Position numbers and translations under genes: made by a program | Part shown: piece after piece, positions 1 to 14,500 of the stretch | Position numbering within the stretch: position 1 is the first letter of the stretch | Layout: the number at the start of each line of letters is the position of its first letter | From: Bugulina stolonifera | Taxonomy: Eukaryota; Bryozoa; Gymnolaemata; Cheilostomatida; Bugulidae | NCBI GenBank assembly: GCA_935421135.1 | Contig: OW285188.1 | Span: 21,181,233 to 21,245,232 of the forward strand | Length of the DNA: 64,000 nucleotides | Reading direction: 5' to 3' | Notes under the pieces: generated by a model | What the model saw: only the letters and a program-made list of their open reading frames with translations | Database searches by the model: none | What the model was told of the DNA's origin: nothing

Positions 1-21
1 GGATGTAAATTTTTTGCTCAC

Positions 22-3000
22 CTGTTGAATGTATGGGGAGATAATCCCAATATCTTTAGGCTGGATTTTAGGATAGCCATAAAGCAAGTTTTCAACATAC
101 TCCATCACAATTAAAACTTCGTGACGGTTGAACCAAGATGGACTGCTGTGATCTTGTTCTTCACGACCACACACTTGCCGGAATACCAGTGGGAAACCAA
201 TTTCATCCAGCTTCCATTTGTATATCGCATGTTCCGGTAAACCCTGGAAAATTCACAACCTGTGTAAAACAATGAGTATACCTTTTAAATAGTGATTTTC
301 GTGTTCAAAGAAATACTTTTTAGTCAAGAATTACAACATTCTCAATTCAGGGCTTATGGAGTACAGGGATAGCCGCCCATTCTGCCTACAGTGCATCAAC
401 TACAAACATATACTAACTAAATTGCACAAGTAACGGTTCATGAATTTTCACGGTGAACAAGAGATGATAACTTTAAAATCATTCACCTGCCAGCCACACA
501 GCTTTTCTCTTTCTAGTTTGTTAGCACACGGCTGCAACTCAAACTCATAAAACAGCTGATTTGGCACTTCCAGTATGTCAGGGTGAGATCTAAAGTTCTG
601 AAGAAGTTTTGTGACATATCTGTTGTCAAATGAACCCGATTGGTTCCTAGAATATAGGCCATTATCAGAGTTCATCAGCCGTTCCAGCATGCTAATGTCT
701 GTAAAACACAACAAAAGGAATTTATAATAAATTCATATTAAGCACAAGTGCAGTACATGCCTTGTAGAGTGACAAATTCCACCAGTTGTGAATGAGTATT
801 TACTACTACCACTGCCACCACCACTACTACATGTATTACTACTACTACTACTTCTAGTAGCACTACTACTGCAATGAACAGTGTATCTATCTACATATCG
901 TATAATCTAGGAAATCATTGAATGCAAAAAAGCTATACATCTCAAGTATGTCACATCTTTATGCTAACTTCATGTAGAGTGGACAGCATGCAATGTATAG
1001 ATAATATCTCTATATCTACATCTAATATATAATACGTAGTCCGGTTTTTCTTCAATATGTGAAAACGGAACCTACATGTAGCAGTGAAACATATATAGAT
1101 AAGGAATATTTAGTATTTACCAAACCCATGATTGATTGCTACAGAAGAACGTAGAATTGGACCGAGCTGTTTAGGATCTCCAGCTAAAACAAGCTGACCA
1201 CCCATCTTCATTAGCGGGGAGAGCAGACCAAGTGGTATGACAGTCTCTGGTTCCGTAGCGAATCCAGCCTCATCAATGAATATGTGGGTGAAATGATTGG
1301 TCAGCCCAGCACTCACCAACCTATCACATTAGTGAATCAAACTTACTCAGTCCATGTCCTAATATCAGAATAAGCTACGAAATATCGGTTTCCAACAGCC
1401 ATTTTGTTAAATGTTTGTTTCCGCGATAACATCGAGTCATAGACAATATAACAGTATAATAGTATAATAATATACCACGAGCTACAAGTGTATATACAAT
1501 AACCATAGTAAACTAGACTTTTGATGTGTTGTATTGTTTGTTGTACCTAGCGCTGCATATCGGAATTGTGGCATGCCATAACCTGTGTTATAAATGTTTG
1601 CATAATTTAACACCTGTAGTATTACACTATTGCACACGTATGTAATAGGAGTAGAAGTAGACCAACCTTCCACTTGTCACAAGAGTTGAGACAACAATCT
1701 GTTTCTTCTCTATCTCTGACTTGAGAGGGAATGTAACCTTCTGCCTCACTTCACTGTAGTTGGAAATGCTAAGTATCTGTATAACAGATAATAACCAATC
1801 AGTGTGCCTCTATATAACAGATAACAACCAATCAGTATGCCTCTCTATAACAGATAACAACCAATCAGTATGCCTCTGTATATCAGCAGCAGAGAATAGT
1901 TACATGCATATACTACGCACACTAAATAGATAACAGCTACAGCACGCGGATATACATTACATCATACCTCATCGCTCATACTCATACAACTTCTAGAAAC
2001 AGCATTGAATCGGAGAATAGATTTACGAGCCACATGATCTAGCAGACGTTCTGCAATAACATCGGCTGCATCATTCTGAGGAGCACAGACTAAGATCTTA
2101 GATTTGCTATAAAACTTGCACACCTGTATGAAAATAAATACATTGTATGGATAATACATGCACATTATCAAGCCACTGCTAAACATGATATTTCAATGCA
2201 TCAGACGATTAAATTGTTGGTCTATATTTTACCGATTCAACATAAAATTGTCTTACGCTCAATACTATACTCAAATAGTTCACAGTTTCCAATCAGCCCA
2301 TGCACAGTGTATGACAAACATATGTAGATAGCTCTAGAACACCTGTTTGATAGCTTCTACCAAAGTGAAGGTCTTGCCAGTGCCGGGTGGTCCATAAATA
2401 ATGTATGGTGCTGGTCTCGAGGAACCTGCAACGACATGTCGAATCGCTGTCAGCTGTTCAGGATTTTCTTCTACTTTTTTCTCAAAGCAACTAAAAGAGT
2501 ATTTCAGCAACAAGTGTAAGAAATGTGCATCGAGTAAATTAGACGCTAGAGTATACAGTATAACATCATCTGCAGATTGCAGACTGTACAATGTGATTGT
2601 AGGCTAATGGTATCCATTTACGGAATCGACCAATCACATGCACATCTACATAATATATCAACCAATCACATGCACATCTACATAATATATCAACCAATCA
2701 CATGCACATCTACATAATATATCAACCAATCACATGCACATCTACATAATATATAATGTCATATGATTGAGATGACTTGGTGACTTGATAAGCATGAATG
2801 ACAGAAAAACATCACATGTATGTAACTAAATTACTAACAATTTTATCACAGATAACAGATTATAAACCCACAAAAATACCACCCTGTAGGTAACAGGTCG
2901 GAGTATGTCTGAATAAAGGTACAGAGCAAACATACTCTAATATTAGACTGTTGACAGGTTTCATAGGCTTCAAATTGAAGGGTTTGGGGAACAGAACGCC

Positions 3001-6000
3001 TTCAAATGCTGCTTCTGATTTGACAATCTCCACAGCTCGGTGCATAAGTCTGAGAGACAGACGGTCCAGTGTGAACTCCACGGCAAACAACTTGTTGAAC
3101 ACATCACCGACATCTTCCTCGAATCTGCAAGTATGCAGTATGTTAATAGATACAATAATATATTAAATTGTGTTATATAATAAACTATTATATTGTGCTA
3201 TATTATATTATATTGTGTTATATTATATTATATTATATTATTATATTAATGGTATAAAATTATAAATAGATAGGCTGGAACAGTAAGTTGCACAGTGAAG
3301 GAAACAATTCTTTATTTTGGAGTTGTTTACCCATTCATCCAGAATACAAAAATTGAGCAGACAATTACTGCTAGAATTGAACTCAAGAGTGGTAAAGCAC
3401 AATATTATACCAATTTACAATATACATAACACACAGTAATAACGTATCATTGCTATACATCGGTTTTTCACTTTTTGTCGTCGTTCAAAGTACGTCAAGC
3501 TTCACCTTATAATTGCATAAATAGCACGAAACTTGCGTAAATACTATGCTACATACGTGACACAGTAATACATACACGCGTAGTCATAGCATGTATCATG
3601 CAACTGATTGTTGATCGTCCACTATACTGTATATGCCTACAGGTACATCTATTGTATCATCACCATCCGTACATATGGTGTATGCTATACATGTATATCT
3701 ATGCGTCAGGTTTACATGTAGGCCTACATACCTCGGGTTCAACACAAGATATGCATCATTCTGTGATGTGTCGTCCACCACACCTTCATACTTGAACTCT
3801 TGTGGAGGAAGAGGTACGATATGAAGTCTGTCTCCTCTCAACACAGACGGTCTTTTCTCAGCAAGTCCAGGGATCTACATGTACAGTGTATTAGGTGTAT
3901 ATACAGGTATATATGCTGGTATAATGTATATAATGCATATACAGGTATCCTTGCGAAACAGGCTTCCCCCAGCAAATATAATGAAATAGATTAACCACAT
4001 TGTACCGGGTACAAATAGCAGACCTATATGTACACTGATCTACATCATAATGTATGTATAGCCTATCCAATACCAAAGCATACTTTTAGTATAAATCTGG
4101 AGTTGCCTGCTCGATCAGTATTTCTGTGTTTCCGTAACGTTTCACTGTTCAGAGTGTAATGCTTGATATCGTTCCACTGCTGTATCTCCTCTAGGTACAG
4201 CATACTGTTGAAGTATTCATTGTAGTTGTCGTAGGTCAACTGCCATATATTCAGTGAGTCTCTGCAATACCATCACAATACAAGACTAGTAGAGAATATT
4301 CTAATCTACTAACTAGTGGTATTGCCTGGGTAAGCGACTGATATTTATGTAAATCAATTTCCTTAGTTGTACAATGTTAGTAGAGCCTATTCATATATAC
4401 GTGTACATTTCGTGCAACTATAGACACTATACTATATACAACATATATGTATAATATGTTGTATATGCAAAAAGCAGATGCAAGATAGGAAGCTGAAATG
4501 TTCATGTATAACAGGGTTCAGTATGTATACTAATGCAGTGCTATTAGTATCAATATATTATGGTGTATTATACACAATTTTACAATAAAATCTGATAACT
4601 ATCGTATTTGGTTGCAGGAAATTAATAGATATAGAGTAATTTCTGAGTCATACTGGCTAGGAAGAGTTACAGTTGTCCTCTCTTGTCTATGTGGTATGCT
4701 GTAATACTGACAAAAGAAAACTTGACTGGTAAGTTGAAGAACATAAGGCTAACCTGAGATAGTCAAGATTAACCGCTCCTGTACCAAGGAATGCCATAAC
4801 CACACCCAATACGTAGTCTGGAATGGGATACTGATCGAGTGGTAAGGTGAATTCCAGTACCATCTCTTTATCAAATCTGAAAAGATAAAATCATGTTATC
4901 AGTGAGTTGTGCGAAGTACTGGAGCATTACCATTAGCACTAGACTAGAACAGAGCTGTAAAAAATGAAATATTTTATCATCTGCTAGACAGTTACTTAAT
5001 ACATGTATTTCTATTTTGATTTTCCATAGCTACCACACGTTCGATGGCACAATAAGATGAAATTTGGTAACTTCACCAAATTGGTCCCCTGACCTGCCAC
5101 AACATTATACCAACCTGAAAATTGAGAGACTTCAGAACCCATGCTAGACTTCATTGCTAAGGATTGACGCCCAAATTCATGGCTATGAAGGTATAAATTG
5201 GGGTATAACTGGAAAGAATCTGATCACAATTCTGAATAGAGGTACCAACTCTGTTAGAGGAATTAATGGATACACCACTAAGACTTGACAGAGTTACTTG
5301 TCTATTCTTAGTTTATACACAAACGCAGTATTCAAAAACCCAACTACTAGCAATCTTATAACTGAAAAGGTATTATGGCTAGATCATAATCATACACAAC
5401 GCTGACAGCACTGACAGTAACAATACAGTGCAAATAATAGTAAACATTATTACTATAGCAGCTAGTCTTAACTGATACCATTCCCACTACTATTAATCAT
5501 AGTTAGACCTGGTACATTATGCTGTAGGTACTGATGTAATGCCAAAAACTACCTACATCACCGGCCGAATAATAAAACAATTGGAACCAAGGCTAATCCT
5601 ATGGTACAGTTTGTACAAAGTGAAGCTGGTACTACACAACACTTGGTATCTCACTTACTCATAGCCTGGAAACTCTATCAGCTCTAAGTCATCAAAGTTG
5701 CTGTTTGCCTCGGTTTGAGAATCCTGGACATTACTCGGTGCCAGCTGCTCAAACATATACCGTCTGTTACCATCGTCAATGATGCCGTCAAATGTAACAT
5801 TAGTGGTAAGAACTAGGGAGTCGCCTGCACTCGTATCAAAGGTAAATTCTACCCTCAGAAATATACCGCAGAGCTCATTGGCAGTGAGATCTAATCGAAC
5901 CCAGCAACTACCTGTATAATAGAGTGCAGTGTTGTTCACATATACATGTAATTATGCTAATAATGTTTATAATCATCACAAAAAATAATAATTGTATAAC

Positions 6001-7488
6001 ACATATAAATAATGTGTATAGAATAACTTACTGTCATTTTTGTTATGATACATGTATACATGTATATATGTACAATGTACATGCAAATACTTATGTGACA
6101 AAATTCAGCATAAGTAATATGCATAGCACTCTATAGAATCAAGCTGATGGCATATAAACAATAAGCTTACATTAGTAGACGTGATTTGTAAACGTTCTTC
6201 CTTGTTGTGTACAATGTACAGTGTACATTACTATGATAATACGAGTATTATATAGTGTAGCATGCATATGTACATAACCTACATATACATACTATATAAT
6301 ATAATATACCATACCAGATCTACATATACATGTGTCATGTGTGTTAGAATAAGGTATCTCAGGACCCAGGTGTCAATTTATAGGTTACGTGCAAGCCCCC
6401 AAGCTTACAGAATTTCCCTTCATAATATAAATTATTTTCACATAGTACATGAAGAAATGTGTATACAGTGTGTATCCTTGAGTTTAGGGGTGGGTATACA
6501 GTGTGTACCCTTGAGTTTAGGGATGGGTATACACTATACAGTGTGTACCCTTGAGTTTAGAGGTGGGTATACACTATACAGTGTGTACCCTTGAGTTTAT
6601 AGGTGGGTATACACAGTGGTCAAAGTCCAAGAAAAGTGGTGGGGGTCTCTAGAGTAGCAGACATAATCAATTGAAGGCGCGAAGCGCCCGAATGGCGGGC
6701 TTCACGCCCTTATGTGAAGTTTTATCAAAATTAGTTACCGAAATGGTGCCAATTCCAAGAACTTCGGGTTAAAATATGGTCCAAGATCTTAAGATTTTAA
6801 AAGAAAACTTCATTGCTATGAAACAAGGAAAATAAATGGCGCTGCATTTGATTTATTATAATAGTAATCTGTAGGGGGTCTATCAGTCTGGGGGACCCCC
6901 TGAAATTTATGGTAGGAGTACTGCGTCCCCCCACGACCCCCCCCCCCAACTTTGACCACTGGGTATACACCATACAGTGTGTACCCTTGAGTTTGGAGTC
7001 AATGACAACGCTGGGTGACATTTATTTACAAACATTTACAGTATTATCTACGTGTACTAACATGTATATCAACTGTCACTAGATAGTAATAATAACTATT
7101 GCCAGTGCTACCTGAAGGTTTCAGTGTCCGTGTCTTGCCACTGGTAACATTAAACTGATCAGTGAGGGCCACCTGTACTTTACTCTCTCTATAGCCATGC
7201 CTGCAGGACTTGAAGTGGACAGGTTCTGTAGATTGGTTAACTATGGAGTACTTGACACTGTGTGTCACATTCAAGTTACTTACAATGGACACTTGACCAA
7301 CTTGGTCAATATCAATCTTCTGTCCATCTACATTTGCTGTTATCTTGACCAGAGACCTATGGAAAGAAACCGAGTTGGTATGGGGCAGGTGCAGTTTTAC
7401 ATTATTTCAAGTGGATAAATGCACTACAATGCTCCAGCTCAACAAATTGTGGGTAACAGCTTGTCCTCTAAACTTACCTGCCATCCAT
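22..7488 (-). CDS. MOV10: MOV10-family RNA helicase, copy A (3' end outside window)
   Basis: Superfamily 1 (UPF1-like) RNA helicase of the MOV10/SDE3/Armitage group, which unwinds RNA in silencing, mRNA turnover and control of retroelements and viruses. My exon model on the minus strand is 7478-7488, 7112-7356, 5659-5911, 4754-4876, 4084-4261, 3732-3874, 2936-3124, 2343-2490, 1968-2123, 1667-1776, 1121-1320, 487-698 and 22-243, 730 codons in one continuous frame. Visible motifs are Walker A GPPGTGKT (exon 8), motif II DEAG inside [10 protein letters not shown] (exon 11), [18 protein letters not shown] (exon 12) and IGIISPY (exon 13). Exon 13 ends in a good GT donor at base 21, so the last four exons seen in copies B and C must lie to the left of the window. 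The first coding exon is only 11 nt. The acidic run of copies B and C (ESDE, EE) is replaced here by a less acidic stretch. The family call is firm; the start exon is inferred from phase and a good donor. Confidence 0.88.
1785..1880. repeat. 33-bp tandem repeat in MOV10 copy A intron 9
   Basis: Three copies of a unit containing ATAACAGATAACAACCAAT and CAGTATGCCTCT. Confidence 0.9.
2628..2756. repeat. 32-bp tandem repeat in MOV10 copy A intron 7
   Basis: Four copies of a unit starting CCAATCACATGCACATCTAC. Confidence 0.93.
6460..6612. repeat. Tandem repeat in MOV10 copy A intron 2
   Basis: Four diverged units of roughly 35-44 bp share GTGTACCCTTGAGTTTA and GGTGGGTATACA. One more unit continues at 6,962 beyond the inserted MITE. 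Confidence 0.88.
6614..6961. mobile_element. Non-autonomous hAT-type MITE (family 1, copy 1)
   Basis: The terminal inverted repeat is CAGTGGTCAAAGT at the left and ACTTTGACCACTG at the right, flanked on both sides by the 8-bp duplication ggtataca. Length is 348 bp, with a GC-rich interior and a C-tract near the right end. CAGTG ends plus an 8-bp duplication are typical of hAT elements. It sits in intron 2 of MOV10 copy A, inside a minisatellite. There is no transposase. Confidence 0.88.
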
Positions 7489-7723
7489 TGTGCTCCTATA
7501 TACAGTAGCTCTTAGTCCTGGCTGTCCATGCGCTAAAGTAAGCTGACTACTAGCCTAACAAGCTAAGCTGTAGCACAGAAAGCACTGTTACTAGATGTTT
7601 ATAACTACAAGTACAGGCACCCTGCTAGATGGCTAGTGCACTATTATTTTTCCATGAGTCACGTGCACGTTTATGCTGAGCCAATAATAACCTCCCAACA
7701 ATGAACAGTCCCTGCGCAGGATT

Positions 7724-7733
7724 GGGGATTCCC
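7724..7733. promoter_or_regulatory. NF-kappaB/Rel consensus upstream of MOV10 copy A
   Basis: GGGGATTCCC fits GGGRNWYYCC at all ten positions and lies 236 bp upstream of the copy A start codon. A CACGTG E-box (near 7,670) and a CCAAT motif (near 7,681) are nearby. Function is inferred from the motif and its repetition at all three paralogs. Confidence 0.6.
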
Positions 7734-8579
7734 CTGTAGCTGCACTATGGCATAGCTAATCAATACATTATATTTTTACAGATACAATCAATGTACTAGC
7801 ACTGTGTACTGTACATTGTGTAGACTGTATGACTGTGCTGGTAGCACTATATCGTAGTTATATTATATAATTGTATAATTATATAATTGTATGTATGTAT
7901 TCTATCAATATATTTCCACAATCAATGCACCATGCAAGCTGCAGCAGAGCAAACTGGCGTATAGTAGATTAGTATACCTAGGTGCTAATTACTTCAGCAA
8001 CTTTCTTTGGCTACATGACAACTTGCATGACAACAACAAGTTGCTATGATACTAGGAGCTGTTTAAATATATCACATAAAATACAATCAATATTATTACT
8101 ATGAGCTGCAAGGCGCTATATTTTAGGTTGCATGTACTAGTAGGTAGGATGTTATTCAGTAAATCTTTAGGGTTAGAAAACCATGCTCCCAAAGCAAGAC
8201 ACAGACAGAGTTCCTCTGCCTCGGTCAAAGGTATGTAGTATGTGCACGTTGTGGTGTACAGATTACAGAAAGTGCTATATATACACCTCCAGTCTCCCTC
8301 CATAGGAATAGACAGTTTATGATTCTCAGCTAAACACTGCAATAACAATCAGTTGATATTTTATTTAAAAAAGATAAAATAAATCACATACACACAGTGT
8401 ATAATTAGAAAAATAAAGTAGCAAATCTATAAACCGGAATAATATATGGATAAATCAATTTAATATATAATGTAAATAAATAATAAGTTAATAAATAGGA
8501 AACATACAACAATAAATAAATAATAAATAAGGCAATATCTTTAACATAAAAATATAGGAAATAGTAGTCTGTTGTAGAG

Positions 8580-11500
8580 TTATCCCCTCCTCTCCCACTG
8601 ATCATCCTGGTGTAGTATATAGCCACTCATCTCTCCAGGTACTGCACCAGCTAAAGGGTACAGGATATAATATAACTCAGCATCCCTCTATATTATGTAC
8701 GTCATTAGATCCTCTCAAATACACAAGTGCATGCACAAATCTGTACACATGATACATCTAGTATAATGTGATGTACTATACTAATAACACCTGTTAATAT
8801 ACAATTTTATACATGCTTTCACACTGTTGGGAATGCAGTATGACTGTACATTGTGCATACTAGATAGTAAATAATATGCATAACATTGTACAATTATACT
8901 TATACTTATCAGATCATGTAAGTGCAACATTATACAATGTACATATACATATTTGTATAATTATAACAAACACATACCAGCATCATACTCGGCAGCAGAG
9001 AGCTCTAGCTGCTCCAGTTCACCATTTATATGCTGGTCAACGTCTGCCTCCAGTAGCTGCCTTGCTATTGGATCTCCTACATAGCCACCGCCTGTTACAA
9101 TGTGGCTTATTAACCTACAATATACAACAGAGCAATAAACCAGTCAATCAGATTCCTACATTTCAAGTCACTTCACTTAATCACCAGTATTAACACTATC
9201 ACCAGTATTACCACTATTACCGGTATTACCACTATTACCGGTATTACCACTATAATCAGTATTACCACTATTACCAGTATTAACACTATCATCAGTATTA
9301 TCACTATTACCAGTATTACCACTATCACCAGTATTACCACTATCACCAGTATTACCACTATCACCAGTATTACCAGTATTAACACTATTACCAGTATTAA
9401 TACTATCATCAGTATTAACACTATCACCAGTATTACCACTATCACCAGTATTACCACTATCACCAGTATTACCACTATCACCAGTATTACCACTATCACA
9501 ATAGTATTACCTATGCCACCACTATTACTGTATAATTATGTTGTACATGTATATCAACCTTTCTATGGGTAGAAATGATTTAAAAGTCTCTGAATACCAT
9601 ATATTATAACATAACAAAATTTAACATACTACCTTCTCCATTTTTCATCTGTACAGAGAACCAGAGGGTTTCCGACAATGATAAGGAGAGCCTTAGCCCT
9701 AGTGATGGCCACGTTGAACCTCTAAAAGTGAAACATTGTGTGTTCCATAGAATATAGTAGGATATATATTTTATACTCTACATGTTTTCTCATAACAATA
9801 AGCAATATTATGTATACTGAGATGATATGCAACCTACATATTGACATAAAAATGATGTAAATTTGTCTATTGTGCTTATATACATTACGCAAGCATTTCG
9901 TATAAATGCCCTATTCCATAGACCATTTGTGTGGCAAATCTATATAAATATGAAACATTCAAATAGTGATATTTTACAACATGCAGTATATTATTATACC
10001 AAACTATCTGGTGAGTATCCCGCACTATTGCATCATAAATATGTGGTTGACATTAGATAAGATACAGTATAAAATAAAGGTTTACAAACTTGTGGTATAC
10101 AATTATGATACTCGTATATGAGGTAAATACTAACCTTTGGGTTTTTAACAAATCCAAGGTTAAACTTCCTATCGATATTCAGCTTTTCCGTCTGACTCCT
10201 AACAGTACTGATGATAACCACCTTCCTCTCATTTCCTTGGAACTTCTCCACGGACCCCACCTTGATCTCATCTATGTCAGCATTTATGTAAGCCAGTCGA
10301 TTGTCATCTATAAGGCGTAGAGCTTGCCGTATCTTCCTCACCTGATATTACATACTCATATATTTACAGAACAAGAGTGTTACCATACATTACTATGAAT
10401 AGTGCATACTATGAATAATGCACTGTTTCATGAGTTTAAACAAAGGTTATAATTACATACAAACTCGAGGGATGTAGTTATAGTGTTACTAACCTGCTGG
10501 ATGTATGGGGAGATAATTCCTATGTCCTCAGGCTCAACCTTGGGAGATCCGAAGAGCAGTTTCTTAACATACTCAGTGACAGCCACAATCTCATGACGGT
10601 TAAACCAGGAGGGACTGCACAGCTCCTGCTCCTCGCGCCCATCAACTCGGTGGAATATTAGTGGGAAACCCAGTTTAGGCAGGTGCTAAAAATAGAATAA
10701 GATTATAAAATTTATTTCTACAAATCTCTACAGCACACGAATATTCCAGAACTGTACACTCCAAGTCAAACTTTATTACGACAAGGTGTACCTGCCAATC
10801 GCAAAAATACTCTCTATCTTCCTCATCAGCATGTGCCTCCAGCTCCATGTCGTAGAACAGTTCATTAGGCACTTGAAGAATGTCTGGGTGTGATCTGAAG
10901 TTGCGTATCAGTTCAGTTACAAAGTCTGGGTTAAACATACCAGCATAGTCTCTGGAGTACAGCCCCATCTTCAGTTTCATCTGCCTCTCCAGCATGCTTA
11001 CACCTGATAAATATAAGCATGCTTCATAATACATGTAAGTCATACTATTTATTCATAATAGTACAGGTTTTGAGTAGACATTTCACAAGTCCACAGTAGA
11101 AAGTTATCATTAGCTGAGTACAAAAATTTTACCAGCGTTTATTCGAAGGAAAGCTCTTATATACAAGTAAACAAAGCACACAAATATATTTATGCTCTTT
11201 TCAGCCGTTTTACGAGGATCAGCCATGTTTCCTACACAAACAGTATTTCAGGAGAACTGGCCAGGCCAACATGAACATAAAACCTGTGGCTGGAGACGGA
11301 GAGAACATGTCTCGATCTTTGTTTATTTATAGAGTCGGTTGTACGACTCACCAAATCCATGGTCAGCTGAGATAGTGGAGCGGAGTATAGGTCCAAGTTG
11401 TTCAGGATCTCCTGCTAAAACTAGCTGACCATCTCTTGGAGAGAGCAGACCAAGTGGTATGGCAGTCTCTGGTTCCGTAGCAAATCCAGCCTCATCGATG

Positions 11501-14500
11501 AATATGTGGGTGAAGTGGTCATTTAGCTCCGCCGAGACAAGCCTAAATAAAATACATGCACATGCATATTCACTCAATGATTGAATATAAACAATATGGA
11601 GGTAAAATTTTAGTTGTGTCTCTTTATTAGGTAAGCACAGAATGGCACCACCGGATTTATTCAGAAGACTTACATGAGAAACAGGATAATAGTTTCCAAG
11701 TTTCACACAGAGCTCTTTATCACTTAGACCAACATGCTACATTGTCATTCAAATAACTGGGTTTACCTTCCACTGGACACAAGAGTGGCGACTACAATCT
11801 GTCTCTTGGCTATCTCACTCTTTACAGGATACGTCACAGCCTGGTGCACCGCGCTATAGTTTGAAATACTCAGAATCTGTGAAGAGAAAATATAAGTTAC
11901 TATAGCATCATTTGCCCTCAAAATTACAGTACAAGACTGCAATTGTAAGTAGTGGCAGCTATTTGGCTATTTAAACGAGTGGTGGCACATGTCTTCTTAT
12001 AAACATCCTGTCTCTTGGTATTTAATCATTTTACAATACTCTGCGTGAAATACTGAACGATACAGAAGTAGACTATATTATGCTGACCTACCTCATCACT
12101 CATACTCATATAACTTCTAGAGACAGCATTGAATCGGAGGATTGAATTCACAGCCACATGCTCTAGCAGACGCTCTGCAATCAGATCAGCTGCATCATTC
12201 TGAGGAGCACAGACTAAGATCCTAGAACTTGAGTTATCAAGGCAAACCTGTAAAAATAGTGATAAAAGTTGAAATATGAAAGTGCAAGATAATAAAATGA
12301 GCACACGTTCATAGCTGAAAACTCCGCCAGGGTTTATTGTAGCTTGCAAAATTTACCCGACACGATCTACCTAACTGGTGTGCGACAGTAACGTCTCCAA
12401 GACTGAGATCAAGAAAAAGACTGTATTCAGTCTACCATAATAAGCCCAATACTACCTGACCTGAGGCTGTAAAATGATTCCCTAGTTTATAGGCTATCTG
12501 TATAAGCAGTACTTCTTGATCAATGAGCCACCTTTGTAGTACGGCTAAGCTGATGAATACCAGAAACGAGGAAGGGGTTTTATATGCATGTAACCTAGAG
12601 AAAGAACATATGCCCACACTCTAGTTAGTGCTGTACAAAGGCAACCACACAAGTAATGGTCAGAATAGTCTGTTCTGCATGAATGTGCAAATGCTTATAA
12701 CAATATTCGCAATAACCTTCTCTTTACCTGATCTGGGAACTCATGGCTACAGGTTCCACGCAACACAAATATTGGGAGCTAACCAAAGATTAATTTTAAT
12801 TCACCAGCTTACCTGTTTTATCGCCTCCACCAGAGTAGTAGTCTTGCCAGTTCCTGGAGGTCCATAAATGAGATAGGGGGCTGGTCGTGACGTCCCGCAG
12901 ACAATGTGCTTCACTGCTGATAATTGTTCAGGATTGTCCTCTATTCTTGGCTCAAAACATCTGAAGAAATATGTTTTTTACAACATATATGCACATGTAC
13001 AATACATACATCTGTATGTACATCAGTTTATTCTGTACCACCATACATTTCTGTGTCAGCATACTGCACAGTAAATAAACGGACAGCTAGTATATTGGTC
13101 AAACTTACTGGATGTTCAGATCATTAGGGTTTCTCATAGACATGACGTGTGAGGTATTGGGGAACACAACGTCCTGAAAGTCTTCCTCTGTTTTGATGAT
13201 ATCAACTGCTCTGTGCATAAGTCGAACAGTAAGACGATCAATTGTAAACTCAACCCGAAATTCCTTTCGATATTCCACATCAATATCACTTTCAAACCTA
13301 AAACACCATGTAGTCAAGAATGCCAGTAAGTACGAACCATGGATGCTACCGTAGTGCCTATAACATCTAAGCATTACTATACAAACACATATTTAAAATT
13401 ACTTTCACTCTTACTGTGGGTCAAACACAAGATATGCATCGTTCTGTGATGTGTCGTCCACCACACCCTCATACTTGAACTCTTGTGGAGGAAGAGGTAT
13501 GATATGAAGTCTGTCTCCTCTCAACACAGACGGTCTTTTCTCAGCAAGTCCAGGGATCTACAGGAAAGACTGAGGTCATAAAGGAAGCTGTTTGTTACAA
13601 TTATGCAAACAGCATGAAATTTATGCCTGGCCGTTGGAATGCAATGATATAAGTTGTCTAACCCAGTAGTTACAGACAACATAGCAAACTAGAACCTACC
13701 CTCAGCCTGAAGCGTGTGTTACCATGTCGGTCAGGTCTATGATCCTTGACTAAGGTACTTCTCTTGAGAGTGTAGTGCTTGATATCCTTCCACTGTTGCA
13801 TTTCCTCCAAGTACAGCATCCCGTGGAAATAGCTGTCATAGTTCCTGTAGCTTAGGGCTCGAATACCCAGTTTGTCTCTATGAAAGTGTTTATTATAAGG
13901 AGTTTACAACGGAGAATGGAGGAAAGGAGCAAAACAAAATAGAGCTAAAATATCAACACAAAGTTCAAACCAGAAACTATCTTCAATAAGGCAAAAGGTG
14001 TTGTTAGAAAACCACACAGTAATATTACAAAAAGTAGAAGGCATGAGCAGCGAGCCATTGTAATGCATCTACTTAAAGGCCTTCATAACTTAATATGTAA
14101 CCTCAACGTAATCACCCGCTCAAACTTCTGATGTTACAATATAGTTGTCATTAACAGCAACAGTTACTATAATCTCACCTGATTTCATCCATTTTGCCAG
14201 GAGTATGCTGAGAGCGAACAAGATGCCGTACATAGGTTGGTACATGATAGTCGTCCAACTCAAGGGTACTCTCCAAAGATGATCCTCCCCTGACATGGTT
14301 AAATAGTCGTTATTAGAAACTACGTAGATACTGGAACACTGCATAACTATATGATCACAATTATAAAATTCAACTCATAAAATATACCATGGGACAAAGC
14401 CTGAAGGAAATGTTGTTGTACAGCTATATGTCACCAGTTTGGAGTTGTCACTACCACCACCACCACCATAGCCAACCCTGGAGGACAACTGACATGGTCA

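Noticed and set aside
8052..8348. 98-codon open frame downstream of MOV10 copy B
   Set aside because: It follows the stop codon of copy B, has no match to the end of copy C, and is most likely UTR or spacer.
9173..9499. 108-codon hydrophobic valine/isoleucine frame
   Set aside because: Translation of the 18-bp repeat in MOV10 copy B intron 15; not a membrane protein.
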